The notes: generated by a model not told the origin, from the letters alone. A stretch of DNA of 64,000 nt from Durusdinium trenchii (GCA_963970005.1 CAXAMN010021224.1:325978-389977), one strand, 5' to 3'; shown: positions 33,529 through 46,174, counted from the first letter of the stretch. Numbers and translations: made by a program.

Positions 33529-36525
33529 GTGCATTTGTCCAGTGAAGAGGCTTGCGGAGTCGCGATGTAGAACCAAACAATTGGGAGCTGTGTGGCAATC
33601 GGTTAAGCTTTAGGGGGGGGCGCACTTTTGACATGCTGCCAACACTCTCCCGGAGGCAAATTAGGAGCGAACAGTAGTTCAAAGACGAAGCCAATTTGTT
33701 CTTTGAGCTTTCTGAAATTTTCAGGCTGGTGCCTCAATCCTTGAGTCACTTCTTTCAGTATTGCAAGCTGAACTTCTAGTCAGAGGGCTCAGCTTAAAAG
33801 TTTGGAGTGGAATATCTTGGATTCTAAACACAAAAGACGTCAACCGTAAAAGTGTCGGCGGTTGTGCGCTTGCTTGGACTCACCACATGCACTGGCGGCT
33901 GGAACGGCTGGAACGGCTGGCTGGAACGGCGGGCTAGAACGGCTGCTCCAATCACGGTCAGACCATGTTCAGAAAGAAGATCCTGTGAAAACTGTAGGGC
34001 TGAGATCCAGCAATTTGGCACAAACCATTTCAAACATAAGTTGGTACCAACCAAATCGTACCAGACTTGTTAGGTCTCAAGTGTAGGGCTGATCTATGTC
34101 AAAGGCAGAACATTCTGCGGAAACTCCGTGCTGGATGATCCATGGCAATGGAGTTTCCCCAGCAGCTGCTGCGTATTGAATGTTACCTTCTGAGTGTAGA
34201 TGCAATGGAAACCCGTGAGAAATCTGGGTGGGTAAATCGAAAGAAGATGGAGTGGAAGATGAAGGTGACCATTGAACAGCAATAATTGGAAGTTTGTCCA
34301 TACAATCGCAAAAGAAAGCCGTATACAGTAATTATACTATATACATGCAACATCATGTAACGCTTGCTGCAGAGGGCAAATGCATAATTTCCGTGTGAAG
34401 ATTGAGGATTAGAGATTTCAGATTGCCCCAAATTGAGGGCCTGAGACCGCAGTCACTCCTTTGCAGCACTTTTCATCACCGCATGTGAGACCTGGGAAGC
34501 GAGGACGCTTCAAGGTCCTGTCTCAAGTACTCTAACCATGAAGGTTTTTCTGGGGCAACATAGATTTTTAGTCCCATGGAGTGTTTTGGATAGGTATACC
34601 ACGGTGTACCTGTGTTGTTTTTCCCAATTTTTCACAAGTATTTGGAGGTCCAAGTATGTATTCTTTGTATCGATTCCCTGTAACTGTCAGACAAGCTTTT
34701 AGGAAGAGGTTCCTGTGAATGGTTCACCCATTGTTGCTAAGTTTAGAGTGATTGAGACATTGAGACCTACCAAAGACTCTTACCCAGGCTACATATGTAT
34801 GTACAATATGCCTATAATTGCCTATATACATTGACCCATATTGAGCCCCGTTTGCAACCACCCCACCTGATCGGCATGCTAGAGTGTTTGGGTATGTTTG
34901 GGTTGTAATAAGCCTTACTGAACTGGCCACACTCAACTGGCGACCTCGGCGTCGTCCGTTCGCCCCCGCGCTGCGGCGGTCCCGTCTCGAGGCCATGGAG
35001 GACCGTGTGCGACAAGTGGGTCTCCGAGATGTCAGCGCTGGGTCTTCTGGCCGAGATGTGACGGGTCGACCGAGGACACCGCCGGTGGGGCCGGTGGCGT
35101 AAGGATGCGCCGGGGTGGTTGTTACTGTTCCGGAACCAGTGTTCTCTCGCGAGAAACAGAAAGGGGTACCGCGGTACTGCCATCCATCGGTGTCGCTGCT
35201 GGAAGCCCCAGAAGGTAGTGTAGGGTATTAGTAGCCAGGCCAGGGGATCCAGTTACCAATATAGTAGGTATAACCAGTGGTTCCAAAGACTAAAATGCCC
35301 CTGGTTCCTGAAATTCCTAAGATCCCTGGTTCTTGGATGTTCTTGGTGATGTCATTGGGGGAAACACTTCGTGCAAGCTCTTTCTTTCGCCGACGCGATC
35401 GGGGGAGGGTGAGAAGACGAGGAGCCTCGACTCGAAGCCCATTTGTCCCTCCCAAACCACATCCCCACATCGCCCGGTCCAGGATGTGTGACACGGTCCA
35501 ACCTTCACCGTCGGCTGTAAAACTACGCCCATGACTGAACACCAGCGACTGGAAAACCAGTAGAAGCCAGTGGCCCTCAAGACCATGAAGAGGTTGTCAC
35601 ATATTTATAAACCATGTCTTTTGCTAGGAAAACCAGGCTCTTGATGGTTTCTGGGCCCCCTGGAAAGGTGGATCCGTTGCCGTGGTCTACCTTTCCAAGT
35701 GTCTGGTGCTGAGGCGCGCTTGCGCGCGTGCGGTTTGCGCGTTTGCGCTCGCGTGTTCAGCTGGAGTTGACCTCGAAGCTCCAAAAAAATGGAGACAGTG
35801 GGATGATTGGAATAGGTCATATCCCATGTTCATCCATGTTCTAGGGTATGAAGTCAGTGCTAATGATGCAATGCAAAGGGCACTGTGACCTAGAAGGGCA
35901 TGCGTGCAGATTGGTGAGTCTCCATCTTTCAGCAGAGTAGTGTACTTAGACAAACATGGATTGTACGGATGTAATGCATGTCATTGTATGCCATCTTGTG
36001 CACGTGTGTATGCCATGTTGTTTGTTTTGCGTTTATCATTTTGATGTGGAGGCCTTCTCATACTTCAAGGATGTGCGTTCAGCAAAGCCAGTGGTCTTAG
36101 ATGGCTGTTCCCGTTTTGGGGAGGTTGCAGCCTGTAAAGGCATCCGTGTCTTGGTGAAAAATGATTCACCGCTAACGGCCTGGGGCGATTTCCCTGCTAT
36201 TCATGAAGAGCAAAACCATCAGTCGAACAGTGAACGCGAAAGAACGATCAGAGCGGCGTGCATGGGTGTATACTTAGTAAGGGCTGAGTGGGGAATTGTC
36301 ACGTTCTCTTGGTGTTTTCCATGTGTTTTCAGAAGAACCTGCTACTACACCCAAAGCACCGCAAACCGGGAATGACGCCCTCGTTTTCAGCCTCGTGAAT
36401 CCTGGTTGTATCGTCTTTGCACCGAAGTCGAGCCGACCCTCAAGGCCACACCCGAGACGCCCAGCCGAAGCCACATGGAGCCCCCTCACATGGAGCCCTC
36501 GGTCTCCGGCTCTGACTTCGAACCG
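33529..36525. other. Stretch without a firm gene
   Basis: A local GGAACGGCTG-type triplication lies at 33898-33940. Frames at 34998-35100 and 36060-36200 are weakly coding-like without clear splice sites. A partial inverted repeat starting CCAGGGG spans 35239-35307. Confidence 0.35.
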
Positions 36526-36674
36526 GAGAGGTGGCCGAGCTCTTCCAGGACTTCGGCGTCGCCCAGGTGCGGCACCAGGTCGCCCTGCTTGGTTCGGTCC
36601 GAATGCGGTTGGAGCGGCGTGGTTCGGCCGAAGATCCGCAGTGCACATGGTTGTGCTTGGATACTAATGCTTAA
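36526..36674 (+). CDS. Exon-like segment, unrecognised
   Basis: Reads E-V-A-E-L-F-Q-D-F-G-V-A-Q-V-R-H-Q-V, then R-M-R-L-E-R-R-G-S-A-E-D-P-Q-C-T-W and TAA. The acceptor would be in GGAGAG|GTGG. GC-rich third positions distinguish it from the flanks. Family unknown. Confidence 0.38.
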
Positions 36675-38769
36675 TAGAGTGTATACGACAAAAAATATGT
36701 GCACTATATTTAATTATACAGTGCATATACCTTGTGGTAGTTATGGATGTTGACAGGAAAAAACATGGTGTTTGGGGCTCCAAAACGGTGGTCTCTCAAG
36801 TTGAAACGGTAACGCGTGAGACTGGATGTGAAGATCCACATCGTCGAGGTCACGATGTCTGAAACAAAGTGGATGTTCATGTATAGGGCCAACCCTTTCA
36901 CATGAAGACATAGGACCAGTTAGGACACTGATGGGGTGCAACGGATGGAAAAAGACACTTCTGCCCCTTCTGGGGGCTCTCAATGTTCCATGATGTTTCA
37001 TGCAATATAATCTTGCGCCAATCCACGAAACCCCATCGGTGAGTCTGCGGGCTGTGGTTCTTCTGTGGGTCCTTGGCAGAGCCTTTGACTTGAAACCGCC
37101 AGGCAGATGTGATCATGTCCAAGCACAGCCAGGGGTCCCTCATTGGCTATGGCAACGGTGAGGCGACCTCTACAGATTGGGCGACCGCCGATCGACCCGA
37201 AATAAAGTTCGCAAAACAGACCAGACATAGTTAGTTTTCGTTGTTATGATACGATGTTTAATTGCAACCTTTACTTGGGAATATTGATATTATCCCTACT
37301 GACTCATATATTCTTCTGAGTTGAAGCCAACAACCAGTCATACATTCGTGCATGTTGTACTATATGAGTTACTATGATTTACTATGTCCCCACACACTTA
37401 GGTTCTAAAGAGGTTTGTATATGTTGCGTTCAAAGGATGTTCGACCAGCGACCAAGACCTCAAAGGCAAATGTTACAGGTTTGGTCGTTTCACCCTGTTT
37501 GACCCCCCATGCTGTACCCATCCAAAAAGCGTCTGAAATGAGTGGAGTTTGGGATGGATTTGGAGGCTCCAAGACTGCGCAACGTCTCAAAAAGGACTCC
37601 ACCTCCCGTGGCCGGAGTGGACCCCCGCTGCGAATCCGGGCCCGGGGTTTGGTTGGTTCAGGTCCAGACCCCTGCGTTTCGGTGTCGAGCCCAGGAAGGA
37701 TTCTTAGGGTAGTCTGCAACAAAGGTCGTGCACTGGGGGGGTGGATGCAATCAGAGTACGTACTAGTGCAATCAGGGAGTCCTGGAAAAAGAACTCTTGG
37801 ACTACCTGGAACCTACCTGCAGCTACTAAAGACTGCAATATATATATATATATTGCGTACGAATTGAAATCTATATTCATGCTTCATCTCAAGTAGTATC
37901 GTTGATGCAGCATTTTCGTCCTATTTTCCATGCAGCTCTTCAGACATGGAACTGCCGGTCCCGTAGGAGCCAGAACCGATACTTTGAACCTTTACTTGGG
38001 TGATTCATGCGATTTGTTCGTATCTTTCAGGTAAACAGTTGACGCTTGTCACATGGCTAGCTCATTGGCGAGCTAGCTCATTGGCTAGCTCGATGGTTGT
38101 TTTCTGCTTGAGTTTGCATGTCCTCCTTCGAGGCTTTCGTGAAATTGCAGGACCAGGAGCGACGCCTTGTTTGCAGTTCCAGGTGGGGTAGTTCCCTTCA
38201 GTGATCTCAAGTGTAACTTCCATCCATTCCCCAGACCTTTTTCGCTTCCATGTATCAATTTCAGGTAAATACGGGTGGAAGTGTTCTTCATAGGGACGAT
38301 ATCCGTGTCAAACCGACCTGGAAGCTAGGGAAGACCACATCGGGCGTTCCACCGGCGTGAACCATGTCACACAGGAACCGGTACATTGGTTTTCCGAAGT
38401 CATCGAGTTCGGAAGGTGCAGGATTTCTGGAGGAGTAGGACCAGGACATGGAATTTTCAACTGCAAATGCCGTGTCTCAGCACCAATGGTCCACAGCTGT
38501 GTAGGTAGTGCAGAGGATCCACATCCATCTCCACCAATCAGTGCAAGATTCCGCGGATGTCCTTTTGCCACATGTGTTGGTATGTGTTGGTTTCTCGTAT
38601 TCCAGAACATCCATGTATGGAACACTGTAATTGTATGCATACATTCCATAAGACCCTATGTATATATATTAGGTTGCTATTCCATACATCCCTAGGCTAG
38701 GGATCCACACACCCTTTGAGGTATGGTGATGTGTTCGACACTGAGACATGAGACGGTGCCAGGGTCGAG
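36675..38769. other. Stretch without a firm gene
   Basis: Overlapping frames of similar quality on both strands at 37405-37867 cannot be resolved. A short GCTAGCTCATTGGC direct repeat lies at 38052-38096. Nothing else is supported. Confidence 0.35.
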
Positions 38770-38806
38770 TCCAGTCATACCGAACCTGAGGTTCGGTAGG
38801 ACTGGA
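38770..38806. repeat. Short perfect-core hairpin
   Basis: CCAGTCATACCGAACC is followed by TGA and then its near-complete reverse complement, giving a stem of about 16 bp with one mismatch and a loop of only about 3 bases. Confidence 0.85.
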
Positions 38807-39128
38807 TCTTTACAGGGACATCATGTGAACATGATGGATCAATCCAGGGAAATCCGAACAAATCCAATATAATCCAGTCCAGCACCACGGATTCCGGGTG
38901 TCCATTCATAGCCCCTCATGTTGAGGTCATTCGGGGTGCCCATGTCTACCACCCTGAAGTCGGGGGGTCCAGGGTGTTTTGGTTTTGATCAGTCACTGGG
39001 ATTTCTGAGACAGTCGACCACGGAATTCGCTCTTTGGATGGTTTGTTCAGTCAATCAAAACGGCATGACCTGCAAAACGAGTTGATGGGGTCACGCCTCT
39101 CTGGGGTTGTACACGGGATTGTACCAAA

Positions 39129-39287
39129 TTGGAGCTTCCGATCATCGATCGTTTGAGGGAAGAAGTGGTTGAGTGCTCGGAAGCCCTGCTCATGCGAAAT
39201 CCGAACCCTGGAGGAGACCGCCCTTCGGGCACAGAAGGCTCTCCATATGTCTTGGATGCACGCCAGGCCGCGAGTCTAAGAGGGGCT
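39129..39287 (+). CDS. Exon-like segment with apparent frameshift
   Basis: One frame reads L-P-I-I-D-R-L-R-E-E-V-V-E-C-S-E-A-L-L-M up to about 39197; the +1 frame then reads E-I-R-T-L-E-E-T-A-L-R-A-Q-K-A-L-H-M. Both halves are strongly helical and abut without room for an intron, so a single-base indel (assembly error or decay) is likely. Family unknown. Confidence 0.42.
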
Positions 39288-39537
39288 CATGTGGGTGATG
39301 GGGGAAGCTGCTGTGGTGGCAGCGTAGACTGGGCGATGTGGGTGATCTGAGTGTTCACATGTGAAACGTCCACAGACTCCGGACATTTGTCCGAGAATAT
39401 TATATTGACAACGCATGAGCCTTCATGTTTTTTGGCATGAGTCAGCATTTGGATGACGCACATCTTTACGGCGGTTGAATTCCATGAGGACGTCATAGTG
39501 TTCAAGCTTTGACAATGGATTTTGATCCCTAGCCTTC

Positions 39538-39581
39538 AAAGACCATTACAAGAATGGTTGACCTGGTTTTGTAGTCCACAG
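39538..39581. repeat. Dispersed 45-bp repeat, copy 1
   Basis: AAAGACCATTA...ATGGTTGACCT...TTTGTAGTC recurs at 42093-42137 with about 80 percent identity by eye. Same orientation, no coding sense. Confidence 0.7.
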
Positions 39582-40393
39582 TAGATTCCCTAGGAAAACA
39601 CTACTGACAGGCTTCGGCAACCGGCGATGCCCTTGGGTAACTGTTCACACACAATCTTCCGGTAACTGTTCAGGAGGTTGCCTTTGCAGAGGCAAACCGC
39701 TGAAGCACTTCCACGTGCTCTCGTGCTCTCATCTCCAACCTCCACTTTTGGCTCTTCGCTGGAAATATCTTTGGGATACAGATTTCCCGTGACATGAAGT
39801 CCAAGAAGTGTATTATTGCATCATGTCCTTGGCTGCCCTGCCAGTCAACGGCCTGGCTGGAATCAGCATGCTCTGGCAACACTTCTGAAACCACTTGGAA
39901 CTCCTCCAGTGGGTCAGCCTATCATTGGCAAAACATTCCCATCCAACATCACCATGCCAGGTACATCGAGGTCTACTTGATGTCGGAGGAGTGATTGGGA
40001 AATGTTTTTCTTTTAAAGCCTGACCCAGCAACCACTGATAACAGATTGAACGAACAATGACCAGCTTCGGGGCCCAGCTAGCTGCGCGTCCTCCGCAACA
40101 CATGACCTCTCGCGTTTGGGGGTCTAACCGAACTCCCTGGCACTCCTGGTCCTTTTAAAAGCCAGCTAATCAACCACCCCTGGCCCGATCCACAAATAGT
40201 CCCAGACTTTCCAAGACAGTTCGTGTTTGAAGATTCTTCAATTTCGATCATGTTTTTTTGAGTCCTTAGATGAGAATCTCATTCTTCCATTCTCATTAGT
40301 ACATGCCTTTCACCTCATACTGCATGCACATACTTTCCTCCACACTATCGCCTTCATTTTGAACCATTCACATTGGGTATCTTGGTGCTTTGA

Positions 40394-40697
40394 ATGGAAG
40401 AACTGGCGCAGGTTCACCTTGAAGTTGCGAAACTGTGTAGCACCTCGCAAGGCTTTCAGGCAGCAAAACAAATCGCCACCCAAGAGTTGCCAGAACAATA
40501 TTCGGACCTATACACTCTCTCGCTAACCTGGAATGGTAGAATTGTACAGATGTTGCATCGACTGCTGGCTTTTGCCTCTCAGGAGGAACGCTTTGTGGAA
40601 TCCTTCCACCTGGAGCCTGGCGCCCAAGGTGTGCAAAGCTGCGTCCGAGCTGAGGGGAAGGTCTCCAGGTGTTCCATGACACCTTTGGCATGGCTGT
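40394..40697 (+). CDS. Coding-like segment, unrecognised helical protein
   Basis: From ATG 40394 the frame reads M-E-E-L-A-Q-V-H-L-E-V-A-K-L-C and later Q-E-L-P-E-Q-Y-S-D-L-Y and A-S-Q-E-E-R-F-V-E-S-F-H-L-E-P. A donor may be GGGAAG|GTCTCC (about 40660); otherwise it stops at 40697. A second frame just after, 40671-40730 (F-H-D-T-F-G-M-A-V-D-W-R-L-K-A-F-D-R-A-E, donor GAG|GTACCG), may be the next exon, although no intron fits between them. Pro/Ser-rich frames on the other strand look like shadows. Confidence 0.4.
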
Positions 40698-41800
40698 AGA
40701 CTGGAGATTGAAAGCATTTGACCGAGCTGAGGTACCGAAACCCACTGCTGGAGCAAGCCAGCGAGTGCATGCTTCGGATGTGCGCGGGCCTAGCCAGGGG
40801 GTGGATGTCGGGTGGGAGCTGCCAGGGTGAGGGTTTGGGGGAGCAGGAAGTGTTGTATTGCATGATTCAGTACCTGAAGCATCATGGAAAAAAGTGGATG
40901 GTATGCCCCCTCGGATGACCATTTATATCATTACCATGATGTTCATTCCTGTTCCCTCTAGAAATGGTTTTTGTCCATGTCACAGCTGATGATTCCAGCA
41001 CCTTCCAGGGAGTCGAATCGGCTCGCTCCCTTCGCCGCTTGAGTCGTGACCGGTGAGAAAACCCAGACAACCCTCCAGTCCAGACCGATCTTTAAGAGGC
41101 TTCCTGGTGGCGTTTGAGAGTCGGAGAGGGAGAAGAAGAACACCATGTGAACGCATTCACCCCATGCATCACCCGAAGAGCTCCGTGGACCGCGGAAGAG
41201 CGAACGAGTGAAGAGCTCGTGGCAAGCAGCTTCGTGGCAAGTGGACATGGAAGCGAACGACGATCACATGTCTTGAGTGACCTAAGTATTCACCACGGAA
41301 TGGGTTCAATCCGTGTCTATTCTTCGAAGGAAGCCACTCAACCTCAATGGGCTCAAGGGGTTATGAATTCTCCAATCTTCCGCTTTCGCCTTGCTCCAGC
41401 TGACACAGCAGTGTGGAAGTGATGGAAAGCACGAACGCACAGAAGTTGGACGAAACAGAACTGTGAGTGGCTGAGGTATCCCATTCTTCAAACATATTAT
41501 TCTAGTATAGTTCTATTCTATGCACCTTTTTCCTGCACAGGTAGAAGTGATGCCAAGGCAAAAGCAAGATATTTGTCGATTTGGGGTCCTCCGAGCTAAC
41601 ATGGGCATGGGCGATGTCAATGAAGAGCGTTAACATGAACCTTTTTTTCTGGATGTATCTTCCTGCATGTCCCTCTCAACATGTTGATTTAACATGCTGG
41701 GACATGAAAAACATTGCTGCAGACGATGATCCGTGACCTAAAGACTGGGAGCTCAAGATGGAATCGACATGAGCTCGTCATTTTGGCTACTTCTCTCAAG

Positions 41801-41956
41801 TGACCCATGTCCTGGTCCCATGTGCTGCGACCCCTTTGCCACGAGTTGCAGCGGGCCTGGAACAAGCAGCCGCTGCTGTTGGAGCGGTGCAACCGAGAGG
41901 CGGCACACTTGGCTGAAGAAGCCTTGAAGGACGAGAATCCCATCGTTGGGGTCTAG
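41801..41956 (+). CDS. Exon-like segment, unrecognised
   Basis: Reads W-S-H-V-L-R-P-L-C-H-E-L-Q-R-A-W-N-K-Q-P, then C-N-R-E-A-A-H-L-A-E-E-A-L-K-D-E-N-P-I-V-G, a typical helical composition. A donor may be GGG|GTCTAG. Family unknown. Confidence 0.42.
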
Positions 41957-42092
41957 GTTTGAGATCAGCTTGGATGAGAGGCAACTAGCTTGGATGAGTG
42001 GCAAGTAGAGTCGCGTAGAGATTTTCAGGATGTTCAAAGGCTTTTTAAACCGGAAGTTCTGGAAGAACATACTGTATACCTGTTAGCCTTTT

Positions 42093-42137
42093 GAAAGACC
42101 ATTAAACACATGGTTGACCTCGCTTTGTAGTCTAAAG
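42093..42137. repeat. Dispersed 45-bp repeat, copy 2
   Basis: Second copy of the 39538 unit. Confidence 0.7.
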
Positions 42138-43249
42138 TCCTCGTTACAACATGTTCAAATCTGTTGTATTGGCAGGAACCATGACATCATCTGTGAGCCC
42201 AAAATCCTACTTTCTAATCATGTGTTTTCACCTCGTAGACCACTCCAACCTCTCCTGATGTGCGGCCAGGACTTTTCGCTCTTCGTGGACTCAGGGCTGC
42301 TGCCTGCCGGTAGCGCTGCGCCCACTTCCAGTGCCACGGCATCCTGGTGGTCACAGCCAGTACCAGGCACGAACGGTGCTCCTGGTGGTGTGGATGTGTG
42401 TGTGTGAGAGTATTGTGGTTCGGGTCAACAGCCAGTGAAGGTGTTGAGGCTCCAAAACCCTGCTACTCCTGCCACGCAGGGTCAGTGGTCGGGTCCAATG
42501 ATGGTTATATGGTCCCCAACCAGATAGATACTGATCCCCACATCGATAACATGGCGCTTTTGTTGGACATCCGGTGCCATCCTCTCTACCAGCACCCTCC
42601 AAGTCCGGTGGTTTTTGGACACCTCGACTCACCTCTAAGAGGCTGTTTATAGACACCTCAAGCGGAGGGTCCTGGTATATGGGTGGTTAAGGATGTCTTC
42701 AATGGGTCAATGTCGGTAGAAACCTTTGGTCCCATGGATTCATGGGGCTGCTGACATGTCACAAATTCCTGGCTGCTGCACCGACTATCACCGACTCCCT
42801 ATCACCGACTCCCTTCTAAATTAAAATCATGAAACATCACTGAAAAACCGCGATATAGCGGAGCTTTGGTTCGCTTGGGCGGACTTTTTCGCTTTGGCGG
42901 ACGCCTCACGAGACAATCCTGGAGGCGCCACGTTCGGTGCGACCCCCACATCCACCTGGTGGGGCCCCAAGCTCCAGCGGCCCGTCCTTGTTTGGGAGCC
43001 AAGTAACGACGTCACCCGGCAGCTTCACACCAGCGTGTGAAGTCCAACAACATCCAACGACCAAGCCAGACTTCATTCTTCATGATTCACATTTTGAAAA
43101 GGCTGGAATTCCCAGTGGATGGGCGCATAGCTGGGAGCTAAGAATATCAGAACCTGCGTGTGTATTCTAATGGGGAGATCGGGACAATTGCTGGCCCAAG
43201 ATGGGTATTTCCTGATCTATTGTCCAAACCGAACCCAGGGGGGTTGGAA

Positions 43250-43280
43250 CGCCTGGGAGGTCTCCCTATTTGAGCTACAC
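43250..43280. repeat. Arm of the 47.2 kb fold-back element
   Basis: GCCTGGGAGGTCTCCCTATT followed by TGAGCTACA matches the right arm of the fold-back at 47171-47250 at 29 of 31 positions by eye. The left arm here is degraded. Confidence 0.75.
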
Positions 43281-43642
43281 ATGCATAACATGTTGGGATA
43301 TGTTGGGACTATATGGATCCACTTACATCCTTGTTTGCTTGCGCCAAAGCACGCTGCCCCGTTCAGCTGTTTTTTGGCCCCGAGAACGGGGAGGTTCCAG
43401 TGTGCACTGCATGTCATGTCTCAACATGTCCGCAGATAGATCAGATGCAAGCAGGAGTCATTCAATCCCGCCCCTTACGACTTCGATGGCACGCAGATAG
43501 GACTCCGTTCGGAACTGAACTTCAGAAAGCTCCACTCCTGAGAAGGCACGATGATCAACGACCACAAAGGCTTCGTGACCCCTGGATTCGTGATCCTCAC
43601 CAGCCCTCTGCCAATACTTATGAAAACGGTCAGCTAGACCTG

Positions 43643-43796
43643 ACGAAAGCTCGAATTCTTTGCAACTTTCTTCCGAGCAGACTATAAGAAATGGAGACAC
43701 GAGGCAGAGGAGGGGGACAGGGAGTGGAAACAGCTGCCACTTCGGTTGAGAGACGATATCCCTGAAAATATCGAGGTGGAACACCTGCCAAAGATA
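43643..43796 (+). CDS. Exon-like segment, charged helix
   Basis: Reads F-F-A-T-F-F-R-A-D-Y-K-K-W-R-H-E-A-E-E-G, then L-R-D-D-I-P-E-N-I-E-V-E-H-L-P-K and ends at a textbook donor AAGATA|GTGAGT. The acceptor is unclear. It is among the most convincing isolated exons here; family unknown. Confidence 0.5.
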
Positions 43797-44614
43797 GTGA
43801 GTGGCCCTGGTGGCCCAAGTATGGCCATTTCTGTCGGTGGAGCTGGGTTTCATTCGACCTTCCAACGGGACGAATTGGGGTTGGCAGAATCGCCCATCAA
43901 GTAGTTTTGAAACGCTCGCTGACCAGCTAACAACCCCCCTGAGGGATGTCACGTAAGGAGATCTCTCAGTCCCAGTAGAGCTTCATGGTCCTGGTTCTTT
44001 CAAGTGACCCAGACTCAGATCCCGGGTTGAGGTCAGGAAGAGGCCTGGATAGGGGGTCAGTTTCAGGGGAAAAAGGTCACGCACTGAAGAAGCTGGGTGT
44101 GTTCTCAATTTCTACAGTTTGATGGGTTTCCACTGGCCCGTGTTCACACGGTCGTTCTAGATGATGTTCCTTCGTGCTGCACAACAAGACCGTCAGGTTC
44201 CTTTTCATACCTTGAAGCAACAAGACAGAGATTAAAGACATAGACTTTTATTCGGGTCACCTGGCTCGAAGCCCCTACACTACTTAGGGATCTCCATCGA
44301 ACACCCCTTTGAAGGTCCAGCTTCACTTTGACATATTTTCCAGTCCTTGAGTCCAAGTGGATTACTTAAAACATAGGCCGTGTGTTACAAAACCATTGGG
44401 TGCGTAGCCGACCTCCAGGACCTCACATAGGTGCCAAAGATGAGTGAGATGCCAGGGGGATGAGAACAAAGATTGAAACACATCCTGCAGTACAGTTCAA
44501 AGAGTTCGTTTCACCTTAGCAACCTGGCATCCGGAGTTTCCCATCATGAAATGCCCAAATCCATTCAATGCTCAGCCGTGTAGCAGTAGCTCAGCTGCTC
44601 AGCTGGGGTAGCAG

Positions 44615-44810
44615 TGGCTCCGCGAGGTGGTCGAAGAGTCCTTCGGACTTGCCTGGCTCTATCGACACTTGGCAGCTTCGGACATGGCGTGGATAAGCGG
44701 GGTCAAAACAGATCTTGGGAGAGTCCAGCTAGTCCAGATTGGGAACACTGGCAGGCGCTGCACCCCCCCGGACTGTGGCCGGCTGGACTCTCCGCTGGGG
44801 CCGCTGGACT
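44615..44810 (+). CDS. Exon-like segment, unrecognised
   Basis: After GTAGCAG| the 196-nt frame reads W-L-R-E-V-V-E-E-S-F-G-L-A-W-L-Y-R-H-L-A, then M-A-W-I-S-G-V-K-T-D-L-G-R and a Cys/Gly/Pro part. It ends at donor GGACT|GTAAGA. Both sites are good. Function unknown. Confidence 0.5.
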
Positions 44811-45180
44811 GTAAGATGTAAGTTTCTCGTGTTTTCTTCCATGTGCAGTCCATAGAATCATCATGGGTTACATGGAAAACCACCCGTTTGGTTTTCGAAA
44901 CATGGTCATCCAAAAACGGGGCCGGCCGCGTTCTCCATGTACCCACCATGGAGTGTATTATTAGGGAGTGTATTGATGCATCTTTCTGTTTCGCTTTGGG
45001 ATGTGAGCTGGAGAAGGGGCTTGCAGCTGCGATGACCCACTCGAAACCTTCGGGGTGCGCCCGATGGTCGTCCGACCTGCCATGCACTCGTTCCACCGGT
45101 TGACGCCGTTTTCGTGCCGCTCGTGCCCGGTCGGTGTGGTGTCACCGACAGATGAGTGTGTATTTTGATATACCCTACAC

Positions 45181-45222
45181 CTCCAAGTACCTCCTCAGAA
45201 GGTACGACTGGAGCCCTAGGGA
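45181..45222. repeat. Small fold-back, CTCCAAG...GGAGCCCTAGGG type
   Basis: CTCCAAGTACCTCCT is followed by a loop and GGTACGACTGGAGCCCTAGG. It shares the right end of the elements at 46175 and 48331 and seems to be a shortened member. Confidence 0.65.
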
Positions 45223-45519
45223 TACTGTATACAGAGATACCCGCCCCTGGCTGGGTGTTTCCTGGTCTTCCCGAACCAAACTCATTGGGTCGGAAGATGC
45301 CTTTGAGTTGATCTCCACCAACCGGGGCGAAGGAGGAAGTTCCGAACTCCACACCTTGAGTGGATGGCTTGAAGCAAGTGGTTTCACCTGCCAAACCTTT
45401 GCGGGATTGGGGGACCCTCCCCACTCAGAACTGGTGGACAGTGCTGTCCAGGGAGAAGAAACATGAAGAAACGGCCGTCAACTCTGTCAGATGTTAGAAC
45501 GTATTATAGAACCCATCAC

Positions 45520-45595
45520 CCTGGACCCTCCAAAGTACCTTAGAAAACACCATGGTACTTGTACCCATTTTCCGAGGTACTTTGAGACTCCAGGA
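45520..45595. repeat. Fold-back hairpin element
   Basis: Left arm CTGGACCCTCCAAAGTACCT, right arm AGGTACTTTGAGACTCCAGG, stem about 25 bp with a few mismatches. Same CTGGACCCTCCAA end as 27119. Confidence 0.85.
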
Positions 45596-45860
45596 CTGAA
45601 GCCATTTTGAAGGGATCGATCTTAGGAGTCTTAGGAGTGAGTCAGTGAGTCAGTGACTCATCCTTGCACCCGGATTGGCCTCCCATCGATCAAGAAAAGC
45701 ATCGATCAAAATCCGGGACGTCATGATCCTTTGGGATGGTTCTTGAGCGGCCAGATGCGGGTGCCAGATGAGTTGTCTTCAGGACGTAACTCTGGATCCT
45801 GTGTATTCCGAATGCCTCACCTCACCTGGCACCAATTCACCCGAGGCTTCTTCCAGCGAC

Positions 45861-46052
45861 ATGGCTCTTCGTGTCGCCGCCACACTTCTTCGGCCCTGGC
45901 GAGCGCCGCGCGCTGCACCGCGCGCTGCACAGGTGGGGCGGTTCGTCGGGGTTCTGACGGCGCTCTGTTTTATTGGGGGAGTCCGGAGCGATGTCCCCAA
46001 CAACCCACAAGATGCGAAGATGGACCAGCCCATGGACCTGTTTCTTCCACGC
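45861..46052 (+). CDS. Possible first exon with Arg-rich presequence and hydrophobic segment
   Basis: ATG 45861 opens M-A-L-R-V-A-A-T-L-L-R-P-W-R-A-P-R-A-A, an Arg/Ala-rich, acid-free N-terminus of mitochondrial-presequence type. A hydrophobic segment follows (F-V-G-V-L-T-A-L-C-F-I-G-G-V, residues about 32-45), then D-A-K-M-D-Q-P-M-D-L-F. A donor may be CGC|GTTTCT at 46053. GC-rich third positions mark it off from the flanks. No downstream exon was identified, so the product is unknown. The upstream in-frame region back to 45768 looks non-coding. Confidence 0.45.
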
Positions 46053-46174
46053 GTTTCTAGAACTAGACCAAAGAATTCCAGTTCCCATGAATTGGGATTT
46101 GATGCATGGTCCGTGGGTCTAAAAACAGGACATTCCTTTACTTCGGTGCTGAAAAATTGCCGAACTGCACTTTT

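Noticed and set aside
39670-39894. Minus-strand frame with a basic C-terminus (M-R-A-R-E-H-V-E-V-L-Q-R-F-A)
   Set aside because: Protein-like, but an adjacent frame on the same strand is equally good and no splice sites define it; too uncertain to list.
40368-40922. 184-codon minus-strand frame
   Set aside because: Pro/Ser/Thr-rich and antisense to a more protein-like plus-strand segment; looks like a shadow.
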